This document shows positions 62,594 through 64,000 of a stretch of DNA of 64,000 bases, one piece after another. The first letter of the stretch is position 1. The number at the start of each line of letters is the position of its first letter. Below the pieces are notes generated by a model. The model saw only the letters and a program-made list of their open reading frames with translations. It was not told the origin of the DNA and did no database searches. The stretch is from Ornithinibacter aureus. Its GTDB lineage: Bacteria; Actinomycetota; Actinomycetes; Actinomycetales; Dermatophilaceae. The stretch covers positions 3,601,623-3,665,622 of the forward strand of contig NZ_VMSB01000001.1 in NCBI RefSeq assembly GCF_009858245.1. The letters run 5' to 3'. The translations under genes were made by a program, and so were the position numbers.

Positions 62594-62633
62594 ACCGGAT
62601 GCCGTCCGCTCACGTGAGCGGACGGCATCCGGT
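62594..62633. terminator. 40-bp perfect palindrome after clpP2
   Basis: Centre TCACGTGA; each arm carries the chromosomal GGATGCCG motif, and TTTC follows. It is nearly identical to the hairpin at 23796-23830. Confidence 0.8.
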
Positions 62634-62803
62634 TTCTCGTGGTGTACAGGCGCGGTTGTGACGCACCGGCCGGGTCGAGAGCCGTTGCGCTGACAGCGGA
62701 AAGGGCAGACTCGCCCGGCGCGTGCGGGCTTCAATGGGTGCTGTGGTCGGTGCCGACGGGTAGCGTCGGGCCAGTCGTCACCAGCGTCAGGGAAGGGTCA
62801 TTC

Positions 62804-64000
62804 GTGGCACGTGTCGGAGAGTCGGGTGACTTGCTGAAGTGTTCCTTCTGCGGCAAGTCCCAGAAGCAGGTCAAGAAGCTCATCGCAGGGCCTGGCGTTT
62901 ACATCTGTGACGAGTGCATCGACCTGTGCAACGAGATCATCGAGGAGGAGCTCGCCGAGTCCAGCGAGCTCGGGCTCGACGACCTGCCCAGGCCGCGCGA
63001 GATCTTCGACTTCCTCGAGCAGTACGTCATCGGTCAGGACGTCGCCAAGAAGGCGCTGGCGGTGGCGGTCTACAACCACTACAAGCGCATCCAGGCGGGG
63101 GAGTCGGCCCTGGGCAAGAAGGACCCCGACCACGTCGACATCTCGAAGTCGAACATCCTGCTGATCGGCCCGACCGGCTGCGGCAAGACCTACCTCGCGC
63201 AGACCCTCGCCAAGATGCTCAACGTCCCGTTCGCCATCGCCGACGCCACGGCGCTGACCGAGGCGGGCTACGTCGGTGAGGACGTCGAGAACATCCTCCT
63301 CAAGCTCATCCAGGCCGCTGACTACGACGTCAAGAAGGCCGAGACGGGCATCATCTACATCGACGAGGTCGACAAGATCGCCCGCAAGTCCGAGAACCCG
63401 AGCATCACGCGGGACGTCTCGGGTGAAGGGGTCCAGCAGGCCCTGCTGAAGATCCTCGAGGGCACGACGGCCTCGGTGCCCCCGCAGGGTGGGCGCAAGC
63501 ACCCCCACCAGGAGTTCATCCAGATCGACACGACCAACGTGTTGTTCATCGTCGGCGGGGCGTTCGCCGGCCTCGAGAAGCTCATCGAGTCCCGCAACGG
63601 CAAGAAGGGCCTGGGCTTCGGCTCCGAGCTGCACACCCCGAAGGACCTCGCCGAGAGCATCCACGAGGTCATGCCCGAGGACCTCATGAAGTTCGGCCTG
63701 ATCCCCGAGTTCATCGGGCGCGTGCCGGTCATCACGACGGTGGCGCCGCTCGACAACGACGCCCTCGTGCGCATCCTCACCGAGCCGCGCAACGCCCTCA
63801 TCAAGCAGTACCAGAAGATGTTCGAGATCGACGGCGTCGTCCTGGAGTTCACCGAGGACGCCGTCGAGGCGGTCGCCGACCAAGCACTGGCTCGCGGCAC
63901 CGGCGCTCGTGGCCTGCGCGCGATCATGGAAGAGGTCCTGCTGCCGACCATGTTCGACGTGCCGAGCGACGACGAGATCGCCAAGGTCGTCGTCACCAGT
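62804..64000 (+). CDS. clpX: ClpX ATPase, 3' end cut by window
   Basis: The first 399 residues of about 425. Zinc-binding domain C-x2-C-x(19)-C-x2-C ([20 protein letters not shown]), Walker [14 protein letters not shown], pore loop [10 protein letters not shown], Walker [13 protein letters not shown], the [11 protein letters not shown] sensor region and [13 protein letters not shown] sensor 2. Unfolds substrates for ClpP1P2. GTG with AGGGAAGGG upstream; TAGCGT at 62760-62765 is a possible own -10. Confidence 0.97.
   Translation, partial: MARVGESGDLLKCSFCGKSQKQVKKLIAGPGVYICDECIDLCNEIIEEELAESSELGLDDLPRPREIFDFLEQYVIGQDVAKKALAVAVYNHYKRIQAGESALGKKDPDHVDISKSNILLIGPTGCGKTYLAQTLAKMLNVPFAIADATALTEAGYVGEDVENILLKLIQAADYDVKKAETGIIYIDEVDKIARKSENPSITRDVSGEGVQQALLKILEGTTASVPPQGGRKHPHQEFIQIDTTNVLFIVGGAFAGLEKLIESRNGKKGLGFGSELHTPKDLAESIHEVMPEDLMKFGLIPEFIGRVPVITTVAPLDNDALVRILTEPRNALIKQYQKMFEIDGVVLEFTEDAVEAVADQALARGTGARGLRAIMEEVLLPTMFDVPSDDEIAKVVVTS

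Overview
The window reads as chromosome of a high-GC actinobacterium. Support comes from GTG and leaderless starts preceded by TAnnnT-type -10 boxes, paired clpP genes, a group II truncated globin, a mycothiol-type DsbA-like reductase, an F420-type (DDN) oxidoreductase and a GlgX/TreY/TreZ trehalose operon. Micrococcales, and probably an Intrasporangiaceae-like genus, is my inference; no rRNA is present to confirm it.

1-2984: oligoribonuclease (cut by the window edge), a PrsW-type membrane protease and an M20 amidohydrolase, closed by a strong hairpin. 3085-12563: an integrative element of about 9.5 kb. It is bounded by a perfect 26-bp direct repeat that is the 3' end of the tRNA-Arg gene at 12539-12611, and it carries a tyrosine integrase gene with an apparent frameshift. 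The rest is the most unusual part of the window. About 16 small units, nearly all hypothetical or small-membrane-protein genes, are separated by a conserved site of about 22 bp (consensus GGAACRTCC followed by NCTCATCTGCCGCG). Every copy lies in the same orientation, usually just after the stop codon of a plus-strand gene. Most units appear to have their own leaderless promoter. Four or five units carry their gene inverted. Toxin-antitoxin pairs (VapBC; a RelE/HigB-type toxin with an XRE antitoxin) lie near both ends. The layout is that of a gene-cassette array, but I do not find repeated canonical integron attC sequences.

12638-23775: 2'-5' RNA ligase, a pair of dynamin-like GTPases, an SSB-like protein, EttA with a translationally coupled glycosyltransferase and epimerase, a methyltransferase, and a TetR regulator divergent from a long-chain-type acyl-CoA dehydrogenase. 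23796-32985: YhhN lysoplasmalogenase, FabG-type reductase, the glgX-treY-treZ operon (treZ carries an in-frame duplicated insertion) and TesB thioesterase. 33051-43766: a YczR/YczE-like regulator and membrane-protein pair, RecQ fused to a phosphoribosyltransferase-like tail, a DDN-family protein, two convergent serine hydrolases, a 271-bp MITE-like element with 32-bp inverted ends, a 4HBT thioesterase and a GDPD.

43768-64000: alpha-glucosidase, GlbO, MscS channel, PepN, DsbA-like reductase, RpiB, a PP2C phosphatase, TrmB, tRNA-Pro, tRNA-Gly, a TrkH/TrkA potassium system, a broken M43 protease, trigger factor, a LacI regulator divergent from an MFS transporter, a SHOCT protein, clpP1, clpP2 and clpX (cut by the window end). 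The order aglA, glbO, pepN, DsbA-like, rpiB, tig, clpP1, clpP2, clpX resembles the Rv2471 to Rv2457c block of Mycobacterium tuberculosis, with local insertions.
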